Assembly (NCBI GenBank): GCA_035772405.1
Contig: JAYKKM010000442.1
Location: forward strand, 449,001 to 513,000
Origin: Chrysogorgia sp. JL179-B06
Lineage: Eukaryota > Cnidaria > Anthozoa > Scleralcyonacea > Chrysogorgiidae
Length of the DNA: 64,000 nt
Direction: 5' to 3'
In this document: piece by piece, positions 1 through 11,870 of the stretch
Numbering within the stretch: position 1 is the first letter of the stretch
Layout of the letters: each line of letters begins with the position of its first letter
Notes under the pieces: model-generated
Databases searched by the model: none
Seen by the model: only the letters and a program-made list of their open reading frames with translations
Told to the model about the DNA's origin: nothing
Program-made: the position numbers and the translations under genes

Positions 1-1375
1 TCAACATTCTACGGAAACTACACTTCTTAGTTCCACAAACGAATGGCTATACAATATGGACAAAGGTCTGATTAACGGTGTGTTGTTTCTAGATCTAAAA
101 AAAGCATTTGACACTGTTGATCATGACATCCTAATATCAAAGCTTCAATCATATGGTATTAGGGGGACAAGCCTAGAATGGTTTAAATCGTATCTTGAGA
201 AAAGAAAGCAAATTTGCACAATTAATGGTAAATTATCGGATGCGCGAGAAATTGGATGTGGGGTACCACAAGGATCAAACCTTGGCCCAATTCTTTTTCT
301 CCTGTATATCAACGATTTACCAAACTGTTTAGAATCTACTAAGGCCACTTTATTTGCAGACGACACAAATCTCACATGCGAAGGACTTGGCCCCCACTGA
401 GATCGAAAATAAACTTAATAAGGATCTTGAAAATGTTCACCGATGGCTTACTGCAAATAAACTTACATTAAACAAAACAAAAACAGAATTTATGATAATA
501 GGCCTCCAGCTATCGTCTGGCCTTAATTGATGAAAGCCCTGTAATTACAATAGGAGACGATAATATCAAACGGGTCTCCCACAAAAAATCTCTTGGTATC
601 ATCCTTGATGAACACCTAAAATGGAATAAACATAACGAAGCACAATGTAAAAAAATTTCAGGGAACATTGCCCTACTTAGAAGGGCAAAATTATTCGTTC
701 CACAGGACGCTCTAATAAAAATGTACAATGCATTTGTTTTGCCCCACTTTAATTACTGCTCTACTATTTGGAATGATGGTTGTAGTACCCATATTAATAA
801 ATTATCAAAGTTACAAAGGAGAGCGGCGCGCGTGATAACTGGGGAGACATATGCTGTTCGTTCCACTGAAATACTAGAAAATCTCGAATGGACGTCAATT
901 GATGAGGCTCTAAAAAAACGAGAAACGCTAATGACCTTTAAAGCTTTAACCGGAAGGTCACCAAATTATCTTTCAGAGTTATTTACAATATGTGAAAATG
1001 ATAATTATCATTTACGAAGTAATAATACCAAATTGTCTCTGCTCAAACCAAAGACAAATTTCCTTAAAAGAAGTTTCTCGTACAGAGCTGCAAAGGCTTG
1101 GAACGAACTACCATGTGAAATAACTGATAATTTCCAAAATTTGTCCGTTTTATCTCTTAAATGGCGAATGAAAAACGCAATGATTTAAATACTGTATGAC
1201 TAATGGCCTTACTCAAATAGCGTAAATTGTGCATGTATATAGTTATAATAGGATATAGTTCGTAATTTTGTATTTTGTATTTTTTATTATTTTGTATTAT
1301 AGTAACACGGCCCTTTGAAAACCAGTTTTTATTACTGAATAGGCCACCGTGTATAAATAAGTTTAATTAAAGATT
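1..1375 (+). pseudogene. Non-LTR retrotransposon (LINE copy A), 3' part of reverse transcriptase
   Basis: The window opens inside a jockey/CR1-like reverse transcriptase. Reading frame 56-400 shows motif A (FLDLKKAFDTVDH), motif B (GVPQGSNLGP) and the catalytic FADDTNL. A frameshift near 385 breaks the frame, and 721-1188 gives the C-terminal thumb-like part (MYNAFVLPHFNYCSTIWN, LQRRAARVITG). The same order and wording recur in copy B at 22214-24110 plus 58262-59007. The 3' UTR ends in ACCGTGTATAAATAA followed by a TTAAAGATTAAAGATTA tail, like the ends of copies B and C. The 5' part lies outside the window. It is dead: frameshifted and split. Confidence 0.9.
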
Positions 1376-1382
1376 AAAGATT

Positions 1383-1636
1383 ATATATAGTACATGTACT
1401 GTGAACTGTTGAAACTCATGTTGTCAAGACTTAGAGTCTTTGGGCAGCAGGTTGTCAAGACCTTGAGTCTTTCGGCAGCCAGTGGAAACTAATTTATGGT
1501 ACTAGAATAACATTTAAAATAATAATGTATGGTAAATAATTATATATAGTACATGTACTGTGAACTGTGGAAACTCATGTTGTCAAGACTTCGAGTCTTT
1601 GGGCAGCAGGTTGTCAAGACCTTGAGTCTTTAGGCA
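1383..1636. repeat. Left part of the ~157-bp satellite array
   Basis: About one and a half units of the same satellite that resumes at 14844. The array was split by the CACTG-ended element at 1637-14843; its last bases here (TTTAGGCA) continue in 14844 onward. Confidence 0.85.
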
Positions 1637-1659
1637 CACTGTAAATGAAAAAGGGTTGA

Positions 1660-2330
1660 AACGACCCCAAATTTCGTTTTAGCCCTCTTGGAGCCGAAGC
1701 TGTTTTGGCCCTACGTGAAAGCCATTTTGGGATTCGAGAGCTAGATAGACACTAACAGGGCCATTTTAGGTACACTAAAAGCCAATTTGGCCCTACCCGT
1801 TTCCAAAACAGCCCTGCCATTTTTCAATTCAGCCCCACCGTTTTCCAATTCAGCCCCACAGATCAAAACGACTCTCATTCCCGGGGCTGTTACGGCTCCA
1901 CTTGCAGCGCTACTTATGATGTCCATATCAGCCCCCAATGAATTCATTTTGGCTCTCTTTTTCCGAATCGGCTCTAGCACATGTCAAATCGACCCACTTG
2001 TCAAATCGACTCCCAGTGGCAAATCGACTCCGCTGTCAAATCGACTCACGCGTGCCAATTTAGCTCCCGTTCTTCAAATCGACGCCCGCGTGTCATATCG
2101 ACCCCCGAGTTTCAAATCGACTCATGTCAATTGTCAAATCGACTCGCACGTGTCAAATCGACCCGTGTGTGTTAAATCGACTCCTGGCTGTCAAATCGAC
2201 TAGGGCGTGTCAAATCGACTCGCGCGTTTCAAGTCGACTCGACCGTGTCTCAAATCGACTCTCTTGCCAAATAGTTCTCCCTGTGTAATCGGCTCGCGCG
2301 TGTTAAAGCGACGCGGGTGAAAGAATTGAT
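1660..2330. repeat. Left subterminal repeat block of the CACTA-like element
   Basis: Two kinds of degenerate short repeats: TTTCCAATTCAGCCCC-like units (about 1790-1860), then more than a dozen TCAAATCGACTC-like units spaced 15-22 bp (1980-2310). Subterminal clusters of short motifs are where CACTA transposases bind, so this is the expected place for such sites. The ORFs that cross it are repeat artefacts. Confidence 0.6.
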
Positions 2331-2537
2331 ATTATCTTCTCGATAGTTTTTATTGGTCGAGAATATCATCTATCTTTCAAGTGGCATGTTTGGCCAGTAA
2401 GACAATAGTAAGTATAAATATGGGCCATTCTGGTTAGTAGATACATCATACATTTGAACCGTTTTGCGAGTTAGACTTAACCAGTTAGATCGTGCTACGT
2501 CAATATGGATGCTTCCAGACAACATTTTTATGTTCAG

Positions 2538-2833
2538 AAGTAAAAGATTGGTTGCTGTCCCATGATTTCCCAGAGGTCGTGGAACGTATCGGTAAGTTTC
2601 GCGATATTAGATATTTTTACTGGAATGACACTATATATTGCAGTTCTATCTTTTTGATCAATATTGTGTAATAAATGTGATTTTTTATATTTGTATATGT
2701 AGAAAGTGAAGAATTAAATGGCGAGGACATGACAGCCTTGTACGAAGTTGACGCAGAAATGAGACACTTTTTTCCTTCATTCAAATTTCGCCAGAAATTT
2801 AAGGGATTTCTTAGTGACGTAATTAAAGAGAAG
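2538..2833 (+). CDS. Two exons of a SAM-domain protein
   Basis: Exon 2538-2591 follows a 3' splice site (pyrimidine-rich tract ending TTCAG) and reads EVKDWLLSHDFPEVVERI before a GTAAGT donor. After a 111-bp intron ending TGTAG, exon 2703-2833 continues in frame with ESEELNGEDMTALYEV and FRQKFKGFLSDVIKEK, then another donor GTAAGA. The spacing of W, L, F, the NG/DL-like turn and the final hydrophobic helix is that of a sterile alpha motif, a protein-interaction domain. It sits near the 5' end of the CACTA-like element and a possible last exon lies at 13325-13498. The first coding exon is unclear: the ATG at 2505 runs into a stop in its own frame. Confidence 0.6.
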
Positions 2834-2923
2834 GTAAGAATTCACGTTAAAATTTTCGCTTTCGCAAATTTTATACATTGTAACTGTTTAAACAATTTCT
2901 ATCATACTAGACTAACAAAATAA

Positions 2924-3885
2924 TGTTCTATTCGAAAACCCGGCGCAGACGACCCGGGCTCTGGGAACGAGAATGTATGCGCCGGCGATATATTCATTCA
3001 GAGGTTAAGAGCATGCGTAGAGAATTGGCGCCTATTCTACAAGTGACCGTTGGGATTTATATATAACGCTGAACTCGCGTTGGATACAGTATTTTGTTCA
3101 CTTAATATTTAGTGTTATAAAGATGTTACTTTTCTCAGGAAATACGTTCAAGAAACGCCTCGGAGTTGGATTGTCCGCTGTGGAAGAATTTTCAACATGG
3201 CTGATCTCCGTGTCGACCTGATCACTGGACTGTCGATTTCGCTACTAAGCTTATTCAAATTGTTGCGTATATAAGCTACAAAACGAATACGAGCCTTGTA
3301 GTATTAAATTCCAGCTTCTCTGTTTGTTATATTTGTAGTGTGCGTGTGCGAGTGACGGCGAGAAATGAGAATGAAGATGATGGTGTTAATGGTGTACATG
3401 TACCAAACACTTCTTATCTAGCCGAGGCCCAGGCGTATCCAGTCACAATGACAATCGCCAACGTCTGCCGATAGTTATCCCAACCAAGCTAGTTCTCCCG
3501 AGTAGGTGTATCGGCTGTCGCCAACGTGGCTTCATCTGTGCATGTAAGTCTTCAAATTGCCATATTTTACATTCCAATATATTTAACCTTAGTAATTTTG
3601 ATGTGTATGTTTAATCTTCTCCTATTTAAGCTAGTTAAGACTTAATTATTGCAATTTTGTCTAATGCCTACGATTTAAAGATCTTTTATCATTGAATCTT
3701 TGACAGTTCTATCGAGAAAATTATTCAACAAGTTATAGGAAGCTTAGGATTAATAAATAAATAGACGGACAGTTTCTGAATGCCTGAACTGGCAAATATT
3801 ATGGACATTCACATTGGTGGTTTATTTCAGCTTATTGGATAGAAATTCAATGGACAGGGAAATGTATTATATCCTATTATCATTC
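2924..3885. other. Non-coding or unresolved stretch
   Basis: No convincing long frame. An open stretch after a TTATATTTGTAG acceptor at about 3340 (to a TAG near 3473) could be a small exon of the same gene as the SAM domain, but nothing recognisable is encoded. Confidence 0.3.
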
Positions 3886-4189
3886 TTAACTACCCACACG
3901 GTGTTCAATAATCGTAAATACCAAATACGTTACCCCTTCCTTGTATGAATAGTTAACAATGCTCACGTTATGTTAATGACACACGCTAACGTCACATATT
4001 GAATTATCTAGGTACTTTGCCGTATTGCAGATCGGAGGGGATGGAGTCAGTAGCTACCCCGCAACCTCGTCCCCAGGGTATCTCGCCTCCAGGGGTGGAC
4101 GAGGTTAGCTATCCTGTCGATAGCGCCGAGCCACGATGCTAATTCTACCGCAAGGGCACACAACCCCCCAACCAACGGAACCTCCTCCA
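3886..4189 (-). repeat. Terminal repeat Y of the Ngaro-like element (copy 1)
   Basis: Near-identical to 4547-4850 at a constant offset of 661 bp, from TTAACTACCCACACGG to ACCTCCTCCA. It marks one end of the element. Confidence 0.85.
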
Positions 4190-4394
4190 TCCCGCGATCT
4201 GCAAAGTCACCCGTCTAAAACGGGGAAAGAAACAAAACTATGAAGAAGAAGTACATGTAGATCGGTACTTACCCAAGTTGAAGAGCTCACCGTACAATAT
4301 GCCAAGCATCGACGGATGCGAATCTAGCTGGCGCGAAGGAACCTAAACTGCGATATTTGAAGAAGAAACAATGTAAAGGGGTGGGAGAGGGCGG

Positions 4395-4549
4395 GACGTA
4401 GCGAACGATCGGTGAGTAAGCCGAATGCCATTTGAGCCAGTGTTTATATACGGTAACGAAGGACCCGGAGTCCCGGGACCCGCATGAGAGAAACCGCTGA
4501 CACCGTTAAACGTTAACTTCTTTTATTATGATATAATAAAATACATTTA
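4395..4549 (-). repeat. Internal copy of repeat X of the Ngaro-like element
   Basis: Matches 9438-9592 from GACGTAGCGAACGATCGG to AAAATACATTTA, directly abutting the second Y copy at 4547. The copy at 9438-9592 forms the other end of the element. Confidence 0.85.
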
Positions 4550-4805
4550 ACTACCCACACGGTGTTCAATAATCGTAAATACCAAATACGTTACCCCTTC
4601 CTTGTATGAATAGTTAACAATGCTCACGTTATGTTAATGACACACGCTAACGTCACATATTGAATTATCTAGGTACTTTGCCGTATTGCAGATCGGAGGG
4701 GATGGAGTCAGTAGCTACCCCGCAACCTCGTCCCCAGGGTATCTCGCCTCCAGGGGTGGACGAGGTTAGCTATCCTGTCGATAGCGCCGAGCCACGATGC
4801 TAATT

Positions 4806-5327
4806 CTACCGCAAGGGCACACAACCCCCCAACCAACGGAACCTCCTCCAATGTAAGGCTACAACCACGGGGGGTTGGAGAAAGGTTACCGTTGGGAACC
4901 GCCTCCCAAGACTGACTCCAACCCCTGAAAGAAGCGGAGCGATGCGCGTAATCGTTGCTGGTGACGTGCTAACGGATTCCCGATAAGCCGGGCTGGACCA
5001 CCGACCCAGGACTTGAATTAAATGAGCCGGTACCCCTGCCTCCGCGGCTGCCCCAATGCGGAAACTATGACTGGAGTACTTTCCAGTAATGCCAGCACGA
5101 GTGAGGAGATCAGCTGATAGACCGCGGTAAGCCAGAAAGTGTTGGAGAGCCAATACTAGGCAGATGTCGTGACCTGAACGGGGTCGGTTGTGGAGTATAA
5201 GACAGTAGAAGAAATGCGGGCGGAATGGAACCAGGAGATACTTCAACATCCGCCAAAGACAAGTGGCGGGACGAATTGAACGGACCACGGGTGCGAGCCC
5301 AAAACGAACCACAAACGTGGGCGGCAA
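4806..5327 (-). pseudogene. Tyrosine recombinase (integrase) fragment of the Ngaro-like element
   Basis: The minus-strand frame contains the C-terminal catalytic box of DIRS/Ngaro/Crypton recombinases: SSHSFRIGAAAEAG, then LIQVLGRWSS. His and Arg of the HxxR motif are present. In the family the nucleophilic Tyr lies a few residues after GRWSS, in an AYxxYI context; here that place reads AYRESV, so the nucleophile seems replaced by Ser (inference from alignment by eye). It partly overlaps repeat Y. The upstream frame is joined to RNase H-like sequence at 5110-5787 by frameshifts. Confidence 0.7.
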
Positions 5328-6056
5328 CGACGATGGGAAAGAATTCTAACCACCACGCCAACTCCCGGCGACAGGCAACGTTGAGACGAAGGGGGTGCGA
5401 GGGCGAACGGAAAGCGCTGAGAAGTTCGATCATCCGACGAACAAAGGAGCGGCCGGGGAGGCGATTAACGATTCCAGTTCGGAGCGGGTGCAACAACGCT
5501 TCGTGGCCCAGCGTTGCAACAACTCGAGGGAAGCCATAAATTTGCACGACGGAAGGCGCACGTACGAGTTGACGGACCGAGTCCAACTCGATACCCAAGG
5601 CGCGTGGTGGGACCCGGAGAGGGAGGCCTAAACGTCCGAACACCGACCGGGCTTTGGCGACATTGACCGCGCATTGACTCGAATCACCGGGCGCGATCGT
5701 TAGGCGGGGGGGACAAAACAACGATGGTAGTGGAATAGAAAACCTTTTCTGTTTATTGTAGTTGCAGCGCAAGATCCATTCGAGCAAGGCGACAACCGAA
5801 TCGAAAAAAAAGAAAGGGGCAGATCAACGTAGTATTGGTTGCGCCATCGCAGACCTAAGAGGTAACGTTCCGACGAATGAATGAGAACGTTCCTTGATGC
5901 CCATCGAACTTGGCCAGGAGGGCGCCATTTCCCAGGCTGGTTCTTCTCGGGGATAACACCAAACGGGCTACATTGAAGAGCAGCTACCGGCGGAACAGCG
6001 ACGGGACCAAAAACACGGTTTTGAAACTTCATTGGCCAAATATGCATCGATAACAT
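5328..6056 (-). pseudogene. Reverse transcriptase and RNase H remnants of the Ngaro-like element
   Basis: Minus-strand frames give SPFGVIPEKNQPGKWR and RYLLGLRWRNQYYVDLPLS, which match the opening and the mid part of DIRS-type reverse transcriptases, with the catalytic region between them apparently deleted. Further on, LNVACRRELAWWLEFFP matches the RNase H region that precedes the recombinase in these elements. The order RT, RNase H, recombinase on the minus strand is correct for the group. Multiple frames are needed, so it is non-functional. Confidence 0.7.
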
Positions 6057-6419
6057 CGGGATTTTGCATTGCCGATTTCAAGTTGCGCCTCGCCGAGACA
6101 AGGCACACCGCATGCGAATCAAAGACCATCTAGAATCCCCTCCACCACAAAAAAAAATCACGCGGGCGCGGTCCGGGTGACGCTCGAACTCCCTCTGAAA
6201 TTCCCGAAAGTTTAGGGGAGTGACCCGAGCTACGAGCGGAAGGACCAACGGTAGGCCTACAACGGAAAGGGGCGGAAGTAGGAGATGACAGGACTATCGA
6301 CGAGCGAGAACAGCCTCCCCCCGTAAGCGGTGCGATACGTTGCGACTCGCTGACCGTGCGTGAAAAAACTGGGATGAACGGGGGAGCGGTCGCAGCAAAA
6401 AAAGACGCGAACACCCCTA

Positions 6420-8400
6420 TTGAAGGTGCAAACCGATGCCAAACACTAAACGCACGCGAATGAGCAGATAATTATTGCGTGATGGAACGAGCCTCCCCGA
6501 CGTCAGATGCATGGGTAGCGAAAAACTCCCCCCCTCCCCCTTAGGCGATGCGAAACGATGCGGAGCGCGAATCATACGCGAATGACCGATTATTACTACG
6601 CGATGGAACGAGCCTCCCCGACGGAAGGAGTAGCGGCAGCGAAGAAGACGAACACGCCCTGACAGCGGTGCGAAACGAGGCGATGCGAACCGATACGGAG
6701 CGCCAAACCGCACGCGAATGACCGCGAATTAGTATAACTAAGCGCCGTAACGAGCCTCCCCGACGTAAGGAGTAGAGGCAGCGAAGGAGACGAACAATAC
6801 CCTCCGAACAGTGGTGCGAACCGATCGCTAACCGCACGCGTATGACTGCGAATTATTGTTAAGCGACGTAGCGAAGGAGAAGAACAATACCCCCCCTGCC
6901 CGAACAGCGGTGCGAACCGAACGCTAACCGCACGCGAATAACAGCGAATTAGTGGTAAGCGACGTAACGAGCCTCCCCGACGTAAGGAGTAGAGGCAGCG
7001 AAGGAGAAGAACAATACCCCCAGCCCGAACAGCGGTGCGAACTGATCGCAGACTGCGACTTATTATTATTAAGCGACGTAACAAGCCGCACCGACGTAAG
7101 GAGTAGAGGCAGCGACGGAGAAGAGTAACCCCCCCCCCCCCCCCCGAACAGCGGTGCGAACCGATCGCAAACCGCACGCGAAAGACTGCGAATTGTTATT
7201 ATTAAGCGACGTAGCGAAGGAGACGGACAATACCCCCCCCCCCCCCCCGCCGAACAGCGGTGCGAACCCATTACTAACCACACGCGAAAAACTGCGAATT
7301 ATGATTATTAAGCGACGTAACGAGTCTCCCGACGTAAGGGGTAGAAGAAGCGAAGGAGACAACCCCCCCCCCCCCCCCCCTAACAGCGGTGCGAAACGAG
7401 GCGGTGCGAACCGATACGGAGCGCTAACCACACGCGAATGACCGCGAATTATTACTATGCGACAGAAGGAAACGAACACCCACCTGACAGCGGTGCGAGA
7501 CGAGGCGGTGCGAGACGAGGCGGTGCGAACCCGCAAACCGCACGCGAATTATTAATTATTAAGCGACGTAACGAGCCTCCCCGACGTACCGAGTAGAGGC
7601 AGCGAGGGAGATGAACACCCCCTTACAGCGGTGCGAAACGATGCGAACTGAAAAACGGAGGGCTAACCGCACGCGACTGACCGCGAATTATTAACGAACA
7701 CCCCCCTGACAGCGGTGCGAAACGATGCAAACTGAAAAAAAACAAAAACGGAGGGCTAACCGCACGCGACTGACCGCGAATTATTACTATGCGACAGAAG
7801 GAGACGAACACCCCCCTGACAGCGGTGCGAAACAATGCAAACTGGAAAAAAAAACGGAGGGCTAACCGCACGCGACTGACTGCGAATTATTAGTATGCGA
7901 CAGAAGGGGACGAACACCCCCCTGACAGCGGTGCGAAACGATGCAAACTGAAAAACGGAGGGCTAACCGCACGCGAATTATTACTATGCGACAGAAGGAG
8001 ACGAACACCCCCCAGACAGCGGTGCGAAACGATGCAAACTGAAAAACGGAGGGCTAACCGCACGCGACTGACCGCGAATTATTACTATGCGACAGAAGGA
8101 GACGAACACCCCCCTGATAGCGGTGCGAAACAATGCAAACTGAAAAACGGAGAGCTAACCGCACGCGACTGACCGCGAATTATTACTATGCGACAGAAGG
8201 AGACGACCACCCCCCTGACAGCGGTGCGAAACGATGCAAACTGAAAAACGGATAGCTAACCGCACGCGAATGACCGCGAATTATTACTATGCGACAGAAG
8301 GAGACGACCACCCCCCTGACAGCGGTGCGAAACGATGCAAACTGAAAAACGGATAGCTAACCGCACGCGACTGACCGCGAATTATTATGCGACAGAGCGA
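6420..8400. repeat. GC-rich tandem repeat block inside the Ngaro-like element
   Basis: Around 20 units whose core is GACAGCGGTGCGAAACGATG followed by CTAACCGCACGCGA and GCGAATTATTA. Spacing is about 130 bp in the 6420-7500 part and 90-105 bp after 7600, with homopolymer C runs of 12-18 at 7131, 7237 and 7364. It occupies the place where gag/ORF1 would be expected. All ORFs here are repeat translations. Confidence 0.8.
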
Positions 8401-9437
8401 GGGAACGAGACGAACAAACCCTCCCCGGGCGGCCACACAACCGGGGGGGACACCACGAGGCGCTAAGGTAAACCGAACGCGGAACATCGACCGGCGTTCC
8501 ACGAGCGACACATATGAGGAACCAGACCCAATGCCGGGATTCCCGGATGACAAAGTATGAAAAAATAAATAAAGTGAACAAATCGGTTAAACGGAGTTCA
8601 TCCTGGACCGATCTGTTAACAACCGTCGTGCAGCGGCGTCCCTTCGAAAAGGTGCGATCGTATGTCAACCAACAGTATATCGCGAAGTAAAGCCGCGGCG
8701 AGAAAATGGTGAACGCCTCAATCCCCGAAATTGATATCGGATAATTTTGCGACGAGGGGGTAAAACTACGCGCTTCTCCCACAGCGAGAACGACGGCTCA
8801 TACAAGGCGAACGGATCGTCCAAAAGGTTGGGCAAATCCGACGAAATCCGCGTTGAGGATAGCCGAACGAGGTGGGAAGAAAAACCCGGCCTCACAAACG
8901 CGGGAAATTGGGGTACGGGAAAAAGACCCCAACAACGAACCGAGAGAATCGACGACGAGATTCGAGGCTGAGCGAAGGTAAACTATTAACTGTGGTGGAA
9001 CGAAATTTAAGTTCGTACCTGACGATGTCGACTGCCCAATGCCAGGGACAGGAACTTGTATTTGACGAAGAACCGGCCGTAGAGGCGAAGGGGAAAATGC
9101 GATGTCGACGGATGGCTAAAAGTAAAGCGAGCTGGGCTATCGAGCGAAAGCAAAAACGTAGGCGACGGTCGACTCGGTACCGTCGGCTGGCCAAGCAACG
9201 AGGCGCCCCAACGAAGGAATCACAGCCGAAACAGGCTGGCAACGACGTGACAGAAGTCTTTGGTAACCGAATAGGTTGCATCGGCAATGTCCGCCAACCA
9301 AGAACTCGTCAAGGTCGAGGACGAAGTTTGAAACAGGCGAAGTCACCGTTGAAAGGAGCGGTCATTCGTTTGAAATCGGCATAATCTCCAGAGGAGATAA
9401 AGAAGAAAGACTATTACGTGATATCCGAGGCATAAGC
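8400..9437. other. 5' region of the Ngaro-like element, no recognisable gene
   Basis: Long frames exist on both strands (for example 8872-9384 plus and 8892-9287 minus), rich in Arg and without a family match that I can see. On the coding (minus) strand this is where ORF1 would begin. I do not call a product. Confidence 0.3.
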
Positions 9438-9592
9438 GACGTAGCGAACGATCGGTGAGTAAGCCGAATGCCATTTGAGCCAGTGTTTATATACGGTAAC
9501 GAAGGACCCGGAGTCCCGGGACCCGCATGAGAGAAACCGCTGACACCGTTAAACGTTAACTTCTTTTATTATGATATAATAAAATACATTTA

Positions 9593-9982
9593 TAATTTGG
9601 CGGCCCTTTTTCCCCAGAGTGTATAAAGATCACTTTTAGGTTTCAAGAGTTTGTAGAACTGCACAACATATACAATTCTCTGGTTATGCTGCCCTTGAAG
9701 CAAAATAATGTTTCTTAATTAGTTTTACACTTGTATATAAAAAATCTATCAATGTTATATGTTTGATTTATAAATATATTATTTAATCACATTTCTACGG
9801 TCTGTACTATGATATACATGGGCTACATACTCTTTGGGAACCTGCAGGGCTGTGAGCAGAACATTTTCATGTTCTGGAACTCTGTCCTAAACACGATGTG
9901 TGGGTGCGAAGATGTTGTGTAGGAACAGAACTGTACAGATTAGAAATATGATTACTGATATTTTTCCAAACATAGAAGAGAG
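9593..9982. other. AT-rich stretch without gene
   Basis: The CACTA-like element resumes after the Ngaro-like insertion. No open frame or repeat stands out before the kinase-like exon. Confidence 0.4.
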
Positions 9983-10254
9983 ATGAGAAAGGCAATTAAT
10001 AGCCTGAAGTCATATGTAGTTTATTTGAGATCTGAAAATGATAAGCTAAGGAAGAGGCCAGAGAAAAAATGCAGTGCAGAACTACAATTCTTAAAATGTG
10101 AAAAGTTAAGAAATGTAAAAGCTATAAGAAGAGATCAGCTAAATTTAATTTTGAATGATAAAGAAAAGGGAATCATTCTAGGAAAGGGTTGTTTTGGAGC
10201 TTGTAAGCTTACGAGGTTACATGTTTCTGGTGAATCTGTACTTGTTGTAGCCTG
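9983..10254 (+). CDS. Exon of a protein-kinase-like gene (N-lobe start)
   Basis: The frame begins MRKAINSLKSYVVYLRSEND, a helical, probably coiled-coil segment, and then reads LILNDKEKGIILGKGCFGAC, a glycine-rich nucleotide loop of the GxGxFG type with the following VAC just where the VAxK lysine strand would come. The reading breaks at VVAC, before the lysine, and a GTGCAG there could be a splice donor. Only this exon is visible; the rest of the kinase was not found downstream. It is inside the CACTA-like element, so it is either a captured host exon or a host gene split by the element. Confidence 0.5.
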
Positions 10255-10513
10255 TGTGCAGACCCCACCTGATAATAATATTATTATTACCGGTGGCGGA
10301 AGGTGATATAGTGTAATTCATGTTGATGCCTATTTTGACTCGAGTTTCCAACAGATGTTCTCCCTTTGTGTTTGCCTTGATATTAATCCCAAATTACTTA
10401 TGGAATTTTGTGGTCTGACTGATTCAAAATGCTGAACAGTATTTTCATTGTTGAAAGGTATTGCTCCTATTTCTCTTGTGCAAAATAATTAGTTGGATAG
10501 CCTGGGCAAGTGT

Positions 10514-10976
10514 CAGTGCTCGACCGGGGCCCCGGCCCCGGCCAAAATTGGCACCCCCGGCCCCGACCCGGCCCCGGCCAAAATTCTGGAAATTTGGCCG
10601 GGGATTTCAAGCTCAAATTTGTCAAATTCTTTCTATTATTTTAATATAAATCTTAAATCTTACAAAAATCTTATACTTTAAATCAAGTAAAAGTTAAAAC
10701 AGTTTCAAAACAATCGACAAAATTATATCGAAAGCAACAAACAGAAAAGGTACGTACCATTTATTCTCGTAAAATGTTTCCAATATGGCTGACGATAGCA
10801 ATAAACCGCTGTCCAGTAAATTCCACTGGCCTATCCAAATCCCGCTTAAATAACATCGCTCAACATCACATAATATCATTTTATCAATGATCGACCAGTC
10901 CCCGGTCCCGGCCAAAATCATGCACCCCCGGCCCCGGCCCGGCCCCGGCCAAAATCATGCCCCCGGTCGACCACTG
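10514..10976. mobile_element. Non-autonomous hAT element (463 bp) with 8-bp target duplication
   Basis: Termini CAGTGCTCGACCGGGG on the left and the inverted CCCCGGTCGACCACTG on the right. Both sides are flanked by a perfect 8-bp GCAAGTGT (10506-10513 and 10977-10984). CAGTG ends and 8-bp duplications define hAT elements. The ends carry GC-rich CCCCGGCCCCGGCC repeats while the centre is AT-rich. It has no transposase. Confidence 0.9.
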
Positions 10977-11775
10977 GCAAGTGTTGTGATGGATGTTTTT
11001 ATTTACACACAATGGGTATTCTGCATTGTGACGTTAAGTCAGATAATATTATGGTTATCCATGGTTCTGCTGTGCAATGAAAACCTAAAATAGTATATTT
11101 AAATTTTAAATTAGGCAAATTATATAAGAAATTGTGTAGTAAAGAAAATTCCAAGTAATAAAAGAAACTTTACAAAGGTAACTATCAACACATTGTCATT
11201 AACCGTGTGCATTATATGACGGGTTGTATCCATGTGCTGCAACAGATGTTTATAGCTTTGGCATACTGCTGAATTAGGTTTCAAAATTACCAGCACTGGA
11301 ACACCTCAAGAAAGTGTCCTGTTTGTGTATTAATTCAGTGTTTGGATCAACGCCCATAAAATAAGTTGAGGTATTTAGTGACATTAATGCTAGTTTCACA
11401 CATCTATGGTATGTATCATGATTTGCAAGTTGCAAACAGACAAATTATTTGCTGATGCCAAAGGCAGGCTTGCAGTACTGGTTTGTATGTATGATTAGTG
11501 TTGGAATACATGTATATTTACCACTGCACTGTACACTGTAGATTGTAAAATTGAACATACAGTATATCACAACCATGCTCTTTATAATTATTCAAGGCCA
11601 AGACTAAATGGATAGAAAAATTCAAACTGCCCATCATGGTATGTATCTGTACTATATAGTTTTGTTAATTAAAAAATGTGTGTTTTGTTTCTTTGAAATA
11701 AATATATATATATAATGTGGGTTGTAAACTTGTAAACTGCAGAGAACTTAGAGGAATGAACTACAGACATTTTGA

Positions 11776-11870
11776 CATACATACACATACCGGTACATAC
11801 TTACAATACATACATACTTACAATACACACATACATACTTACAATACACACATACATCATACATGCATTA
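11776..11870. repeat. TACA-type microsatellite
   Basis: Imperfect (CATA)n/(TACA)n with repeated CTTACAATACA units. Confidence 0.8.

Larger units (their letters stand above)
3886..9592 (-). mobile_element. PAT/Ngaro-like tyrosine-recombinase retrotransposon with split direct repeats
   Basis: Two repeat pairs give the split-direct-repeat layout of the PAT/Ngaro group: 3886-4189 equals 4547-4850, and 4395-4549 equals 9438-9592. Read on the minus strand the order is repeat X, body, repeat Y, repeat X, spacer, repeat Y. The body carries degenerate reverse transcriptase, RNase H and tyrosine recombinase on the minus strand and a GC-rich tandem repeat block. It lies inside the CACTA-like element. 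These retroelements integrate through a recombinase and leave no duplication, and none is seen. Coding regions are frameshifted, so it is inactive. Confidence 0.75.

Noticed and set aside
6130..8553. Many long minus-strand ORFs rich in Arg, Ser and Leu
   Set aside because: Products of the GC-rich tandem repeat; no conserved motif and repeated wording in every unit.
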